A stretch of DNA of 64,000 nt from Isoetes taiwanensis (GCA_021234155.1 JAJEKV010000031.1:8384748-8448747); one strand, 5' to 3'; counted from the stretch's first letter, positions 12,120 to 25,404 are shown. Numbers and translations are program-made. Notes: a model not told the origin generated them from the letters alone.

Positions 12120-13640
12120 TTTTTTTTGACTATGAATATATACTTAATTATATTTTTTGGGTTCCTAGTGAAAATGTGGGGTTTTTTTTTTTTGCACAGA
12201 TTTTGCAACACTTTTTTGCAACCACCCCCTAAAAACAGCATAAATTTGAGTTTTTGAAAAAGGAATCTGCAATTGCACTACAGGTCATTAGTGCATTTGA
12301 TCCGTCACCTTGTTAAGGCTGTTTCTAAATGGAGAATCTTTTCTCCCGCCGCATATCTAGCCATGGTACCTTCTGACACCTTCATTTTAATGATATCCCA
12401 CTTCGAGTTGCCAGCATTAAATGACATTCTATCTTTTAACGCCCGTCGAACATTAATGTGCGTCCTTTGAAAACGTGCTTGACATGAATCGACATGAATC
12501 CTTGTCATCCTCTTGCTCCGCCATAGCCACACGACCTCACGATTTACAGTGTCTTAGAACCAGCTTCATAATCATAGTGCCACATACCATTTCGGCCAGA
12601 CCTGTAAGCTCCATCAAGGCTCTCTGATCGAGCTTATAGTTTGATATCATTCACGGATAGGGTAAAGCACCATATGCCTCTGCTTGAGCCGAAGAGTAAT
12701 TCTGCTTAAGAACTTCTTAAGAAAAGCCATGCCCAGTTGTTTGGGTCTGCCATACGTCTTAAGAAACCCATGGGTCTGCCATAGCCAGACCATTGGCCTT
12801 TGGGCAGAAAAGCCATGCCCAGTTGTTTGGGTCTGCCATAGCCGGAGCATTGCCGTTTGGAGCGATCGCAGCCCTAAAATCCTAGTGCCCTAACCCGTCA
12901 GGCTATAGTTTTTTTTTAGGACGTGGCATCATCTCCACCATTGTTACACTTGATCAATTTCAGGCCGTCGGATTTAGGGCGTGGTCCATTACACAACATT
13001 ATAATATAAGATAAAATATTGACTCAGAGGCTACAATGCCACACCGAGAGAAAACATGAATGAATAAATAAAATACTAGTGTCATGCCGAGAAAGAGTAA
13101 ACCAATAAGTATGTCTCAGAGGCTACAAAGCCACGCTGAGGAAATAAAGAATGCAAATTTAAAGGACATAGAAAAGGAAATAGCGAACACGATCAAATGA
13201 AAAAACCATCAAGGGAGGGAGGCTGAGGGAAACTGATAGGATAGAGAAGAAGGAGAAATCTAGCTCAAGAGAACGTCGATGATAGAACAATGAAGAGAGG
13301 CTGAATAAATAGGAGGAGTGACAAAGGGACGTCCCCATCCAAGGAATGTCGGTTCTATTGCTGTCGCAATAGAACCGTGGCATTAATTTCTGTTTGGGTA
13401 TTAATGATTTAATATATAACTTTTATAATATAAAGAAAGGCTAATCCTTTTTTCTTTGAAGAAAAGGGGGAAAATAGTTTGGCTAATCCTAAAAAAATAA
13501 TGGAGTACTTGTTTTAACTATGGCTATTTTTTATTTTTTTTAAAGAGATCTCCCTTCATAAGATTCGCCGCGAAAATTGTCTAGACCCCCTAAAAAATCG
13601 CCATTTGGCTATTAATAGCCACTAATTTTTTCCATGGTCC
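12120..13640. other. Non-coding stretch with short repeats
   Basis: No supportable gene. It holds AT-rich sequence and a repeated phrase 'agccatgcccagttgtttgg' (12726 and 12811) with several copies of 'gggtctgccat' (12744-12840). A second repeated phrase, 'tcagaggctaca', occurs at 13023 and 13113. These look like decayed satellite or transposon remnants. Confidence 0.5.
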
Positions 13641-13980
13641 TTTCGCCAGCTGTCACATCGGATCATTCTCTCATGTTTCATCTCCACCGTTCCTTGCTTC
13701 TCCCTTTACCATTTGGGGACAGCCAAAATTTTGCTCTTCAATCGCCTCCTTCGCATCTAGCGCCACATGGCATCATCAATGGTTGTCATTTCGCCCTCAT
13801 TATGCCCCTTCGCCTCCAATTGCGCGCCCTAAAACCTTTTCGTCTATCTGCGCCTTAGTCTTCTCTTCTCCGCTCTCTGCCTTTGCATCACCGTTCTTTT
13901 CCGACGCTCTTCGCCATGGCTGCACCAAAATTTCCTACACTTCAAGCTACTGCTCCAAAGGATCTGGCTCTTTTTGAGTC
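13641..13980 (+). other. GC-richer leader-like sequence with start codon cut by an LTR
   Basis: Pyrimidine- and C-rich sequence leads to an ATG in good context at 13917 (gccATGGCTGCACC), which opens a frame of about 24 codons (MAAPKFPTLQ...) before the LTR begins near 13981. The style resembles the leader and first ORF start of the intact gypsy element (42450-42610 and 44040-44055). It may be the 5' end of a related element's ORF or of a host gene, interrupted by the LTR. No family is identified. Confidence 0.3.
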
Positions 13981-15606
13981 TGTTCCAGGGGAATATATGC
14001 CATAAATACGTATATTCCTGGACCCGTCACTATACAAGCCTAAGTTCATAGTCTTGTATACCATGGATGGTGGCACTAGGGGGCATGACTAAGTTATTCA
14101 CATAACTTAGCCAACCATAGGTTAAGACCATTTTCCACGTGGCCTTAACCTATTGGGCACCTGCCACACAGGAGTCACCCGATTGGTGCCACGTGGCATC
14201 CTAGGTGGACCTAACTTATATTAGAGGGAACCCTAACCCTAGACCTCTTTCCAGCCCTAGCACCCAGAGACTCATCTACTCGTTCGAAACCCCGTTTCGA
14301 ACATCGTTTGCCGTGGCATAGATTAGTGCAGTAGCCCCCGTGGAGTAGGCTCATTCTTGGAGCAAGAGCAGCGTTACGTGAGTCGAAAACCATGGAGACA
14401 CCCGGATCTGGAGGGAGAGCGTCGGGAGCAGGTATGTAGGGTAGTAGTTATGATAGTTCATCTGGAATTAGCATTCCAGATGTGCTAGTATTTTGTATCT
14501 AGGGTAGAGCCATCCTAGAACCCGTATTCATCATCTTGAACCCTAACCTTTAGTTAGATTTGTATGATTAGGTTAAGATGTTCTTCTTATGATTATTCTC
14601 ATGATATGATGATTATGTGATGTTGGTTGATCATGTTTGCTCCTCTTGTATTGGGAAGGGGGGTAGAGACCTAGGGCCATATGTAGTATGCTCCTAGAGT
14701 AGATCCCTTAGTTCCTATTAGTTGCGGCCTGTGCATAGGAGCCCACCAGGCTATTGGGGCTATGATGCGACTCAGCACCACACAACGGGGCTAGAAGCAA
14801 TGTGGAGGGAGGATCCCTGCCGAGTGGGGGCTTCGGGGGATCCCATAGTGGGCTAGGCTCATGGTCGGTCACTTCGTGAGGGCCGAGCATGGGTCCGACA
14901 CCTCCTGGGGCAATGGTGCCGCCCTGCCTCTCGAGAGCTGCAAGTGTCGGCTTGGCTCTCGTTTTGGGGGGTTAAGTCGGGTACGAATCGTGTGTCGTCA
15001 CGATTCTCTAGCCGCCCACGGAACTTCTAGACCCTGGGGAGGGGAGATGCAACCCTCCCTGCCTCGTCGGACCAGGGAGATGCAACCTGGAGTAGTCCCG
15101 ATGGGTGATGCCATGGGATTGCATATCCGGAAGGCTAGAGTCGTGTCAGAGCCTGATTTAGCCCATCTGCAAAGCATGCACAGGAGGGGCGGATGGAGTG
15201 GTCAACCCTAGCCATTGTCTTATGCCAGCCCTCGCCATTGCCATGACTCAGTCTGCTCTATCTTGAGGCCTAGCCGGTCAGTCACCCTCCTTACGAGTCT
15301 GAGCCGGGGTAGGAGCTCTCATGTTTTACGGTTTATGATTATCATCTTTGCCTTGATATATGTGTGATGGACTACCCTTCGAGGTAGTACTGATATGTTT
15401 TGATGCTAGTTCTGACTTGTTTATCGCTTCCGCTGTTATAGGAGCCCATAGGGGAAGGGCGCGCATGACACCCTCGTGTCCCCTCCCCGCACTAGAGTCA
15501 CCTTGGAGTGCGGGGTAGATGAGGGGCCTGTTCGGTTGTTGAGCCGGACGGGGGATTTCCTGCCGAGTGTATGGCCGGGCGCCGTATATTAGCAGGGAGC
15601 GTCACA
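13981..15606 (+). repeat. Solo or isolated LTR of the same gypsy family
   Basis: About 1626 bp, close to the 1621-1625 bp of the intact LTRs. The 3' end is GCGTCACA, and the shared internal blocks occur in the same order: 'GGGGGGTAGAGACC' (14660), 'GCGGCCTGTGCATAGGAGCCC' style sequence (14724) and 'GGGGCGGATGGAGTGG' (15186). The 5' end reads TGTTCCAGG and seems to lack the GACG of the canonical TGTGACGTTCC. No internal region, primer site or clear target duplication is visible, so it is probably an old solo LTR. Confidence 0.7.
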
Positions 15607-16190
15607 GGAACCCTGCAATGATGATAATCGAAAGATCAATATGCATATAAACGGTTCAAGTTAATTCATCAAAATAAAAGATTCGACCTGAATGGTGAAC
15701 AGGAGACGTAATCAGGCCCTGCCTTGTGGAAAAACGCAACCAAAGAGGGCTCTCCCCCATGCTCGCCACAAACTCCAACCTAACAAACATTACAACCTTC
15801 TTATAAGCTTTCCGAGACCAAATTTTTAAGCAGACAGCAAAGCGTCTCTTCTGATATTGATAGAGCCATGCATTTTCTGCAATGTTATAGCGCCAATTAA
15901 CCTAAAGATCGGTTTTCTTTGACGAGAAAAAAGTGCAGCCGGAAAAGAATTGGAGAGTGGCTCCGTACAAGCTATGGCTTTTGTAAGAGTTATTTGCATA
16001 GATGGTGGACGATGACTCAGAAACAAGTAGCCACAGTACTTTAGGTCTCAAGTGGTCAGTTCTCAGTTCTCCATCAAAACCCCGCAGGTCAGTGGTTTGA
16101 GACTTCGCTTGCAAGTAGGTTGAAAATCAGCACAGCTTGGCAAGCAGGTGAAGATGTTAGTAGGGCAACGTAAAGAACATAACTAGTTAG
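15607..16190. other. Non-coding stretch between LTR and PPR pseudogene
   Basis: No recognisable gene or repeat. Short open frames at 15826-16114 on the minus strand overlap each other in different frames and look accidental. Confidence 0.4.
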
Positions 16191-18110
16191 ACAGTTATCA
16201 AGTGTCCATATAAATTAATTTGAAATTATCTATCACAAAAGATTCAAAAGAAAGTATATCTACTTTCAGTTGAGGTTTTAATTCTTTTCCACGATTGGTC
16301 GCAATTTTTATAAGTTGGCCCACACCTTTCTGGCCTAACACCTGCAAGAGCTGGGAGTTAACAAGTTTGTCCTTCTTTTTCGAGCATAAGTCCAAGAAAA
16401 AATATCCAATGCTTCTGGGCATATCTATTCTATTGAGGCCATTCTTCTGCATTTCTGCAAAAAGCTCTAGAGCATGTAGACCACGTCCAAATTGAGCATA
16501 TGTTGATATCGTTATACCCTAGGACACCACATCTCTATTTGAAATTTTGTCAAATACACTGTGTGCATTCTCCAGATTCCCACGTTTCGCATAAATATCA
16601 ACAAGGGTATTGCAAATAGAAATGTCAAGTTCTAATTCATCATCGATAATTTCATTATGAATCAGTCTGCCATGTTCAAGAGCTCATGTCAATGCGCATG
16701 CTTTTAGAACAGTAATACAAACATAATTGTTACTTCTAACATCTGAGAACTGCATTTTGGTGTACAAATCAACTGTCACGTCGTCCAAGCTTGCTGTTTG
16801 CACAAATGACAACTTTCCATGTATATATGCTTGGTTTTGCCATTCCGTTAAAAACTTGATTGGCCTCAAGTAGACATCCATAAGAAGCAAAGAGGCGGAT
16901 AAGATTGTCATTTAAGGTGGAGTATGAATCTAACCCATTACGGAGGACAACGTTTTATAACCTTGATCACTCTAGGCTCCATTGCCGATTACCTGGAAAA
17001 TAATTCCTAACATCATTTCAACCTAAAACAGACAGCTACAAAGAATAACATTACCTGTGCGATTCAACTGGTTCTGCTGCCGATCCCCACAGACCTGCTT
17101 CACAACTTTTTGCTTCACTCTTTTGGAGACAAACAATTCCATACTTACCTTCTGTAACAGGGAAGAAAGGGTAGAAGCTTCTTGGAATTAGATTTAACAT
17201 GAACTGCGAACCTCAAGTAATTACTGGTCCACATAAATGCAAGAAAAGGTGAACAGATAAATTGATCTTTCCACAGTTACCTGTTCATGGATGTACCTAC
17301 CCTGCGCCGTTGCACCTACACTGCCACATCCTTTAAGGATGGTTGAAAATGTGATCTTATCCGGTTTTGTACCCTCAGACTCCATGTTATCAAAGCATTC
17401 CAATGCAAGTTCACCTCTTCTATTTTGAACATAACCAGAAATCACAGAATTCCATGATGCCAAATTTGGTCTTATACCATCATTTTGCATTTTCTTCAGA
17501 CAGTTCAAGGCAAGGTGATTTTGACCTTGCTGAGCATATCCAGCAATTATTGCATTCCATGAGACAACATTTTGACTAGGCAAGTTATAGAGCACCCAAC
17601 ATGCCCTTCCATGTTCTTGCACTTGGCATACATATCCACTATTGTACTCCCAATGACAACATCAAGTTGCAGGCCATTTTCAATTATCTCCTCATGAATA
17701 CATCTACCCTTCTCTATTGTGCCTATGGTAGTGTAGGCTTTCAAAAGCCCAAGAAATGTAACTTTGCTAGGTTTTGCGCCATCTTTCTGCATTCTTTGGA
17801 AATAATCCAGGTCTACATCCTTCTCCATTTTGGGCATATGCTGCAACCATTGCACTCCACGACACCACGTCTCTATTATGTAATCCATCAAACACATGTT
17901 CTGCTTCCTCCAAACTCCCACATTTCCCATACATGTCCAACAAAGGTATCAGATTGAAGCCTGCTCTCAATGATAAGCTCATGGATGTATATACCTTTCT
18001 CTTTGGCATACATGTCAGTACATGCTTTAAGGATCTAGGGTATATATTTGTTCGGGTTTGCACATTCATTCCACCACATGCTCTCGCACAAGTGAAGGGC
18101 CACCACATCT
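16190..18110 (-). pseudogene. Pentatricopeptide repeat (PPR) protein, broken
   Basis: PPR proteins bind organellar RNA for editing, splicing or stability. Reading from 18108 downwards, degenerate 35-residue repeats of the PLS type are visible, with hallmark phrases '[16 protein letters not shown]' (about 17850), 'VVSWNAIIAGYAQQG' (about 17555), 'ASWNSVISGYVQN' (about 17445), 'LVDIYAKRGNLENAHSVF' (about 16585) and 'NRDVVS'. The frame shifts several times (open segments 17767-18108, 17547-17930, 17221-17622, 16198-16911). In the last part there are stops at 16684-16686 (TGA) and 16519-16521 (TAG, where the family has Trp). No DYW or E domain is seen at the C-terminus. The 'LK(A/G)C..(G)..GR.IH' linker style is typical of fern and other non-flowering plant PPRs. 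It cannot encode a complete protein as read. Confidence 0.8.
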
Positions 18111-19720
18111 TTGCCTAGCTAGGCATTGGCAGTGATAGTTGCATTCCAAGTATAGCAATCAATCCTTGTGACTTTCTGGAATGCTTGATTTGCTTCAACC
18201 AGAGATTCACAAGAGGAAAGCACACGAATGAGATGGTTAGCCAAGATACCAATAGAATCCAATCCATGGTGAAGGATTATAGACTGCACTCGTCTAGCAA
18301 GATTAACGTCATGATTTCTCCATCATTCAAGCACCAAGAAGTTCACCTTCTAACAATCGCCATTTGGTTGAGGTTTGAATCTGCCTTTCAAAAAACCTAA
18401 AGCTATGCTTGATCATATCATGTCATCATATTTGCCCGAACTACCTTCTTTTTGGTAGTACTTTCTTATTTCTGTTCTACAAAACAATATACCTGCTACC
18501 TAACAATGGCAGCCAGCTGGTGGCCTGATGGGCATATGCCTGAGTATATCTTGATCTAATGGTTAGAACCAAAAGAGAGATGCGCTTATGCAATGAAGCA
18601 GATGGATAAATTAACGCAAGATGTAAGGTCAAATTCTCACCTTTTGGCATACCAAGTGCATCAGAGCATGCATTTTTCTGTCATGGAATCCCTGCCCGTT
18701 TTGTCTCAGCAGCTTGCTCGTGCAATCTCTTTAAATCCACCTTGTCTGTTCCCCAAATGGCCTTGCAGATTTTCCCATTCTGCCAGGCCCCTAACCTAGA
18801 CAGTTTTTCGTTCAAACTCATGGCAGATTAGGGCAACAACAGTCTCGATGGAAATCCCAACTATACCAAACCCTCGAAAAAAGCGATGGCCCTCCAGTGG
18901 CCCGAGAGTATGTTTTTGTAGCTTGTGTTTCGTTGTTTCATGATGAAACTTTTTTGTTTTGTGCAGAGTCGTGTGAATGCTACAAAGTAGGGTGTCATTT
19001 TCTTAGCCCAAAAAGATTTGGCCACTGCTATTTAGCCAATTAGTTTCTGCATAGACGTTAGAATCATAAGTTCAACTCATGCTTCTTGGTTACTAAACTC
19101 GTTTGCCTTAGATATTGGCATTGCCATCATCTCTTAACCTAATAGCATGCGATTTTAAAGCTAATGACATTTTAAAGCTCTTAGATAGTACATAGGTTAT
19201 ATCCTTGGCCAAGAAATAGTGATAGAATATGTATATGCTTCTAGATGAGCTCTATATAATGTCAAAATGCATGCTCAAGCTATTCTGTCCATCTCCAGAA
19301 TGCATGTCCAGGCTCTTCTGTCGCATCTTCTACCTCATGCTAGTAGTGTTAAGTTCTCCTTCCTAATTTCATAATCATTCTTACGAATTTTAGCTATACA
19401 TTCATTAATGATATATTTGGCCTGTAGCAAAGATAAGTTAGCACGCACCTTAACATCATAATGTAGAAGTGAGAGATGGTTTTAGAAGAAGCTTCTAGTG
19501 CCTTCTCTCTTGCATTAATAGGAAATAAACCAGACAAAAATACAATTTGCAGGACTGATATCCTTAAGGAACAATCTCAATATAACTTGAGCTTTCAACT
19601 TATAATTAACATAGCTTATTCGAGGCTTTTACTGTTTCAAATGGAATAACATGATTGATTTTCTTGGCCAAAAAATGAGACAAGGAAATGAATGTTACTA
19701 CAAATACATATAGAATATAA
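18111..19720. other. Non-coding stretch upstream of the PPR pseudogene
   Basis: No gene is supported. The first part (to about 18420) could hold decayed upstream repeats of the PPR gene, but no PPR motif can be read with confidence. The rest is AT-rich single-copy-looking sequence. Confidence 0.4.
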
Positions 19721-19729
19721 TCTATGCAT

Positions 19730-19963
19730 TTATTCCCCATATTCAGACATGCCATTTTCTTCAGTCGCAGCTGCCTCCATCAGTTTATCAAACTGTTTGG
19801 ATTTTACAAGTATCCATATGGAAGGGAGAAACTTTAGTATTAACTGATAGCACATGCCATTTTCTTCAGCCGCAGTCGGCTCCATCAGGTCATCAAATTG
19901 TTTGGATTTTACAAGTATAATCTCCATCTGGAAGGGAGAAACTTTAGTATTAACTGATAGCAC
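19730..19963 (-). pseudogene. Duplicated short exon-like segment
   Basis: A 77-codon open frame contains two direct copies of about 108 bases (19748-19855 and 19856-19963). Each encodes 'LVKSKQFD(D/K)LMEP/AA(T/A)AEENGM' and the unit length keeps the frame. The last copy ends 'SEYGE' and a stop, suggesting the C-terminal exon of an acidic protein whose last exon was tandemly duplicated. No family is recognised and no upstream exon is assigned. Confidence 0.35.
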
Positions 19964-21840
19964 GTATTAGTGCAGGGGTTAGCAAGGCTCACTTATGAAA
20001 CAAGTAATACCTTGGCTTTCTGGACATGCTGTCATCTCCCATGTCAATAGTTGATGTCAGCATCTCTGAGCAGTTTAGTCAGTGCATTAGTTATGACCGA
20101 AAAAATGCCTATGCAAGGCCACAAAATAATGTGCACATAATATTTCCCCATAAAGAATAACAATGCCATTTATAGAAAGTATTCACTCTATTAACCCATT
20201 ATTCTTGAGAATTTCTACGATAGTGACCACAGTTGCAATTGCTACCAGCATATTAACTTCCAATTTAGAATAAGATACCTCGGCCCAGGTTACAAAATGT
20301 TATGCATTAACCTGCAGATGTACAAGTTAGACACAAAGCAATCAGAAAGGAATTTCTCTGAAAGATAAATAAGGAAGTCTACGCACCCCTTGCAGCAAAT
20401 GTTGATTCATAAAGACTATCTAATCGCAACGCTAACATAAAATCATCCAACTGAGGTTTGTATACTTTGAAGAGAATCACCTCAAGCACTGAAATGGTAG
20501 TTTTGTGGATGTTTTGTGATGCCTTGAGCTACATTCTCATAGCAGGAATATATAGCATCAAGATCGATCTTGGCCATTGAATTTTCTTGCAAAAGATTCG
20601 TCCCATCTTTCTCAAATCTAAGCCACACCCTGAATGAAGATGATACCAAAATGCAAGCCATAGCATTGAGGCAATCCATAGCGCCTTGGCACATTGTTTT
20701 ACTATTTATACTTTACTTACAATTCTCTGTTATCGCAACTGCGATCCCATGGAAAGATTTCAAACAAAGAATTATTATGAGAGAATAAGAGTGACCACAA
20801 GGGCAAGTTCTTTGTTGAAATAAAGATTTTGTATCACAAGCTACCATGATCCCACATCCAGACAATAGACTCTCATATGCTGTAGAGAAGTTTCTCCATC
20901 CCTAAGTAGGAACTAGAAGACGGATGAACTTGTAATGGTTAGATAATCCAAACTAAAAATTCCTGAATCTGAAATAGCAAACATTACAAGGGGGACCATT
21001 GGACATTTTCCCTTTTTAAAGCTGCAAAAGCCAGAAAACAAACCTGGTATCTTTCCATGTCGAGATGAAAACAATGACAATAATAATGACATCAGAAAAA
21101 ATGTGATAATCTCCAACCAAGAGGGCTCTGTAGCTTCTTTCTAAAGAACGTGAATGAAAGACGACCCACTCCACATCTACATCTTGTATAGCGATAATAA
21201 CTGCCAGATTAACATCGTTTGTCTTTTTCAGCCTTAATCAGACAAGATTAGAGTCTGTGTAAATTAGAGAAAACTCAGGTCACTTCCCTCTACCCTTCAC
21301 AGACCTCTGGAGAGGAACAGAGCCACCCTTTGGGGGAAAGAAGGAATGCATGTCGTCTCCTCCGTGATAAGCAAAAGATCAACGTTCCTGTATGGATCCT
21401 ACATTCCTTTCAGGGCTGGTACAGGAATTCCATTTACCTTTCCTCTATATGTATCTGCCTGTTGGGCAGCCATACAAACCATTCTTTACAGGCATGCTCC
21501 TAGAAAGGTATAACCGGCTCTTTCTGAACATTACATGTAATGTCTCTTTTCCTACATGTCTCTTTTTCCATAACGATGGAAATTACTAGTGTCAGTTATA
21601 AATTGGAGTGACAAGGATTTTGGTATCCAATTATCAATTCACACAGAAGTTTCGGTGGATAAAGTTGTTGCAAAGATTCTACATATCTTCATGATGTCAA
21701 CAGTCTAAAATATGGGTGTTAACAATATGTGAAAAATCGCAGGAAAATGAACATGCAAATGATAAATTGCCCAAATTATGGTGTAATGGTATTAATGCTT
21801 TTACCTAGCAGCTGTTATCAATCAGGAAGACCTGTCAGAG
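19964..21840. other. Non-coding stretch, one weak exon-like frame
   Basis: An open minus-strand frame at 20482-20694 (70 codons, segment 'FRVWLRFEKDGTNLLQ') has protein-like composition, but no family is recognised and splice borders are unclear. Nothing else is supported. Confidence 0.3.
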
Positions 21841-21851
21841 ATCCAGCCAGC

Positions 21852-23645
21852 TTAGCAAGAAACTCTTGTCTTTCGAGCATCTGACAACAACTGAGTCAGC
21901 TTATCTTTTTCCTCTTTTAGCAGTGTCAAGTCGCTATGTGACTCTGTGAGTTTATTAACAACATGTCTCTGGTACTCAAGAGCCTTGTCAAAGCTGTAAT
22001 AAATAAAAGAAAGGTCAGTATCAACACATATCCTTAGTCCCCTGGTCAATATATTGTTTGATAAGCAAGCCGATTGTTAAGAAAATGATATCTTATCTAT
22101 CATGAGCTTTCATATGGCGCATTAAAAAAAAGCAGACTGAATAGCAGCTTTCCTGTACACACCCTATTAACTACCAAGACCACTATATTTTAACTAGTAA
22201 TTTACGTTGTTCCCGTCAAACTGGAAATCAGTGGCAAGCTCAATGACATGGCAGTACAATTAAAGTGTGTTGAGAAGGGAGTTTGAGATGCCTGAAGAAG
22301 GGCTGTCACATTGACACTCCTCAGATCATATGGTATGGACTTGAATTTATACTGATGACACTCTTAAGGCTTAAGATCACAAGGATATGGCAATGTTTTC
22401 CACTAGAATCCATGCAGAATCATCCTCACAGCAGGTCCCATGTCTGCAAACTCACAAGACCAGTTTATGACTTGTGTAATAAGACTGAATTCGAGTTATG
22501 TAGACAAAACTGAAATAGAAATTACTTAAGAGAAGAAAAAGAGAATGTGGGTAGACTAGATATACCTCCGCATAGATGCATGAACAAGCATGAGATTACT
22601 ACAGACAGCCAATGTATCCCTATGCGTTGAGCCATGTGTTTTCTCAAAAATTTGTTTTGCTCTCTCAAAAAGGTCTGCAGCAACCGAAAAGCGTTTCAAC
22701 TCCATATTTGTTGCACCGAGTTGGTTAACATATAGATGCAACAGCATAGTGATCCCTTCCCAGACTTGCTTGCAAATTCCCCACATCTGAGCCTGTGCAC
22801 CTGCCACAACATTTTGTTGACCTGGCATTTCTTCATAAATGGGCAGTGCATGTTTCAGCAATGTAACATCCTGTTAAGGCTCACTCAACCTTTCACTAAT
22901 GGAAGCAAGCTTAACAAAGCCTTCTGCAACTGCCAACTTGTCGATGCTATCTTTGCTGTTCTTAAATATATCTAATGCAATTTGGCAATGGCGTGTGGCA
23001 TCGACCACATTTTCCAACCAAGCGTATCCTTTTGCCAAGTTCACATGTACTAATGCTTTTGCAGGGCTTTCTGCGTCCATTTGAGACAGTGTGTTCTGCA
23101 GTGTAGCCACAACATCATTATAAAGTTTGAGGATAATTTGCAAGTCTGCAATTGCAATATCTGCAATTCTAACATCTGGCAGGTTGTGTTGTATAAACAC
23201 TTCCCGTGCAAGCTTATGTTGTTCCAAAGCCTTCTCATAATCATCCATGCCCTTGTAGATGACTGCAAGAAGCCGTCTATCTGATGTTTCTGCAAGAGAT
23301 TCAACGCCATGACTTTTTTGATGAATAACTGAAGCTTTTTGAGCAAATGATAAGGCATCTGTATACTGAAGGACCTGTGTATAAGCTTCAGCCATTTGAC
23401 AGTAGCTATCTCCCATTCTTGGATCACCTTCCGTAAGTATTCCTTCTTGACTTTTCAGCCCATCAGAAATAACTTGCTAATGCTTCTTCATGCTTTCCCA
23501 TGGAAGAAAAAATATCACCTCTGAAAAAATGGGCTGCAAACTTTAGAAGACCAGCTCCAGGGGGATTGTCTTCTTTACGCTTCTCTGCTATATTGAAACA
23601 GAATGAGGTCAAACATGCTGCTTGACTAATGGATAAAGGTCTCAA
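21852..23645 (-). pseudogene. TPR protein related to kinesin light chain-like family, broken
   Basis: Tetratricopeptide repeats form a protein-binding solenoid. Reading leftwards: an exon at 23463-23645 ('GDIFSSMGKHEEALASYF'); a long exon at about 22870-23434 with TPR units around 'GDSYCQMAEAYTQVLQYTDA', 'RRLLAVIYKGMDDYEKALEQ' and 'LVHVNLAKGYAWLENVVDA'; an exon at 22556-22861 with 'VNQLGATNMELKRFSVAADL'; and an exon near 21852-22000 ('FDKALEYQRHVVNKLTESH'). The order matches plant TPR proteins of the kinesin-light-chain-related type. A TAA interrupts the frame at 22875 right after 'ERLSEP', and sequence equivalent to most of one TPR appears missing before 'VNQLGAT'. As read it is a pseudogene, unless the stop is intronic. 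The N-terminal part was not found. Confidence 0.7.
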
Positions 23646-25400
23646 GTTCTGTAAATCCCTGTATGATGCAACAAAGACTAAGTTACGGAATGTTTTATTA
23701 ACCAGTAGAGCATGCCGATATGCTCTGCATCGACCTGCTGCAACACCCTAAAACATCGACATGTAGCTGCTGCAACTGCCATCACCAAAAAGACTGCCAA
23801 TTCTTCCACCATATTCATTCGCATGATTTTTTTGCTGGAGTTCGACTGGAAGCATCGAAAGCAAATGACAATACCTTATTTCAAAATATCCAATCCTACA
23901 GGCCACCAAATACTCGCTACTTCATCCCATTCGCCAGCAAGCAGGTAATCTCTTTGCTCTATCCTCTTCGGTCCGGTTGGAGCATCTTGGATCCAGAACG
24001 CAGGTGACCGAGAGTTTACAGCGAATAGTAGGTTTGGAGCAGTCATCAGCATATCTTACATATATTCTAGCATATACCTAGGATATGCCATAAACCCACA
24101 TAAACAAGGGTTTGCCCTCTAGGGGCAACCCAAAAATCACAAATATTAGTTGTGAACGCCACAGAAATCAGAACTGGCTACCACAGAAACTACTGACCTG
24201 ACATTTTAGTTCTCAAAGGCTAGTAAAAGCAGATAAGCTCCGATACAAAACATCTGGCACCTGCAATGGAAAGACTAGTAAAAACAGATAAGCTCCAATA
24301 CAAAACATCTGGCGCCCGCACAACACAATGGCTTAAAAAAGGGGCGAGAAGAAAAGACATGCCTACTATAGGGGCAGATCGATCCAATGTTGGAATGAAG
24401 CCGATGATGGAATTCGACGATCATGGCATCCACTATTTACATATCATGCTTCAACATTCTGCAACAAAGAAGCACAGGGTTAGACTAATGCTACTAACTA
24501 GGTAAATCAAAGAGTCTTTTCCTGAGCTGCAAATGCAAGCTTTGCATCAAAGAAAATGGCAGATGCAGCTTTAAATCCAGAGAATCCGATTATAAGCAAC
24601 CCAGAATCGGATATTTATTAATAGTAGAGGCCTGCGTCCAACCATCTCGCTTTTCAATACAACTCTAACTGGAGCCCACAACACAACAACCGCAGTACCT
24701 CATTTTATTCCAGAGAAATACCTGCTATTCCAGAAGTCTTATTTCGTCTGAAAGACATGGTCCACAGCCTCAACACTAACTCCAGTACCACTCTTTGGCA
24801 TGGCAAATACGTCCACAACTCGAATCGTCTATTCATCAACGCCAAGCATGAGACCCATAGTTTAAAAAATCCTTTGAATCACTCGATCATCTACGCACTG
24901 CGGTATGCCCTCAAAGCTTGTAATCCGTTGAACCTCCCGATCATCTACCTCTGCTCTGATCTGCCTTTACTTGCTCTGATGGCGATTTACTCAAGGCATG
25001 AGGACAAACAAATTAACCAGGAGCCTAATCGGAGTTTTGAATGGGGTAATGCGCCATACTTAGATTGCTTCTCAGATTCTGCTGCAAAATGGTCCAAACC
25101 TAGAGATCTTCTCCATTCTGTCGGACCTATAACTCTTATAATGTTTTCCCCAGACTGAAGCCAAAGATTGGAGATGCAATCACTTAAAAGAAGCAGAGGT
25201 CTTTGACCTAAATCGCTCCAACAAGATTGTGGATTGTAATCTTATCTTGCTAATCCCTGTTGTTGCAGATTTGCAAGCCCTGTTTCGTGCCCTAAAATGC
25301 TATCCACGAGGCTTGCATGTTCAGCCCCTAAAATAAAAAGAGGGCTTTTGTTGTGAGCCCTTGGATGTTGGACCATTGAAAAAAAAAAGCTAAATCAACG
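23646..25400. other. Region upstream of TPR fragment, no assigned gene
   Basis: Holds a dispersed repeat (next entry) and a 133-codon plus-strand frame at 24757-25158 without recognisable motifs. A pair of direct repeats 'aaaacagataagctccaata' style (24222-24255 and 24277-24315) is present. I assign no gene. Confidence 0.4.
23965..24135. repeat. Dispersed repeat, copy 1
   Basis: This segment shares order and sequence with 59930-60085: 'ccggttgga-catc', 'agaacgca-gtgaccg', 'agtttacag', 'tatattc-agcatatac', 'ggatatgcca' and 'ggggcaaccca'. Shorter parts ('agtttacag', 'gtttggagcagt') recur at 38873-38935. Function is unknown; it may be a short transposon or a shared piece of upstream sequence. 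Confidence 0.55.
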
Positions 25401-25404
25401 ACTA

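Noticed and set aside
24757-25158. 133-codon plus-strand ORF as a gene
   Set aside because: No motif, no splice or promoter signal, and composition like neighbouring non-coding DNA.
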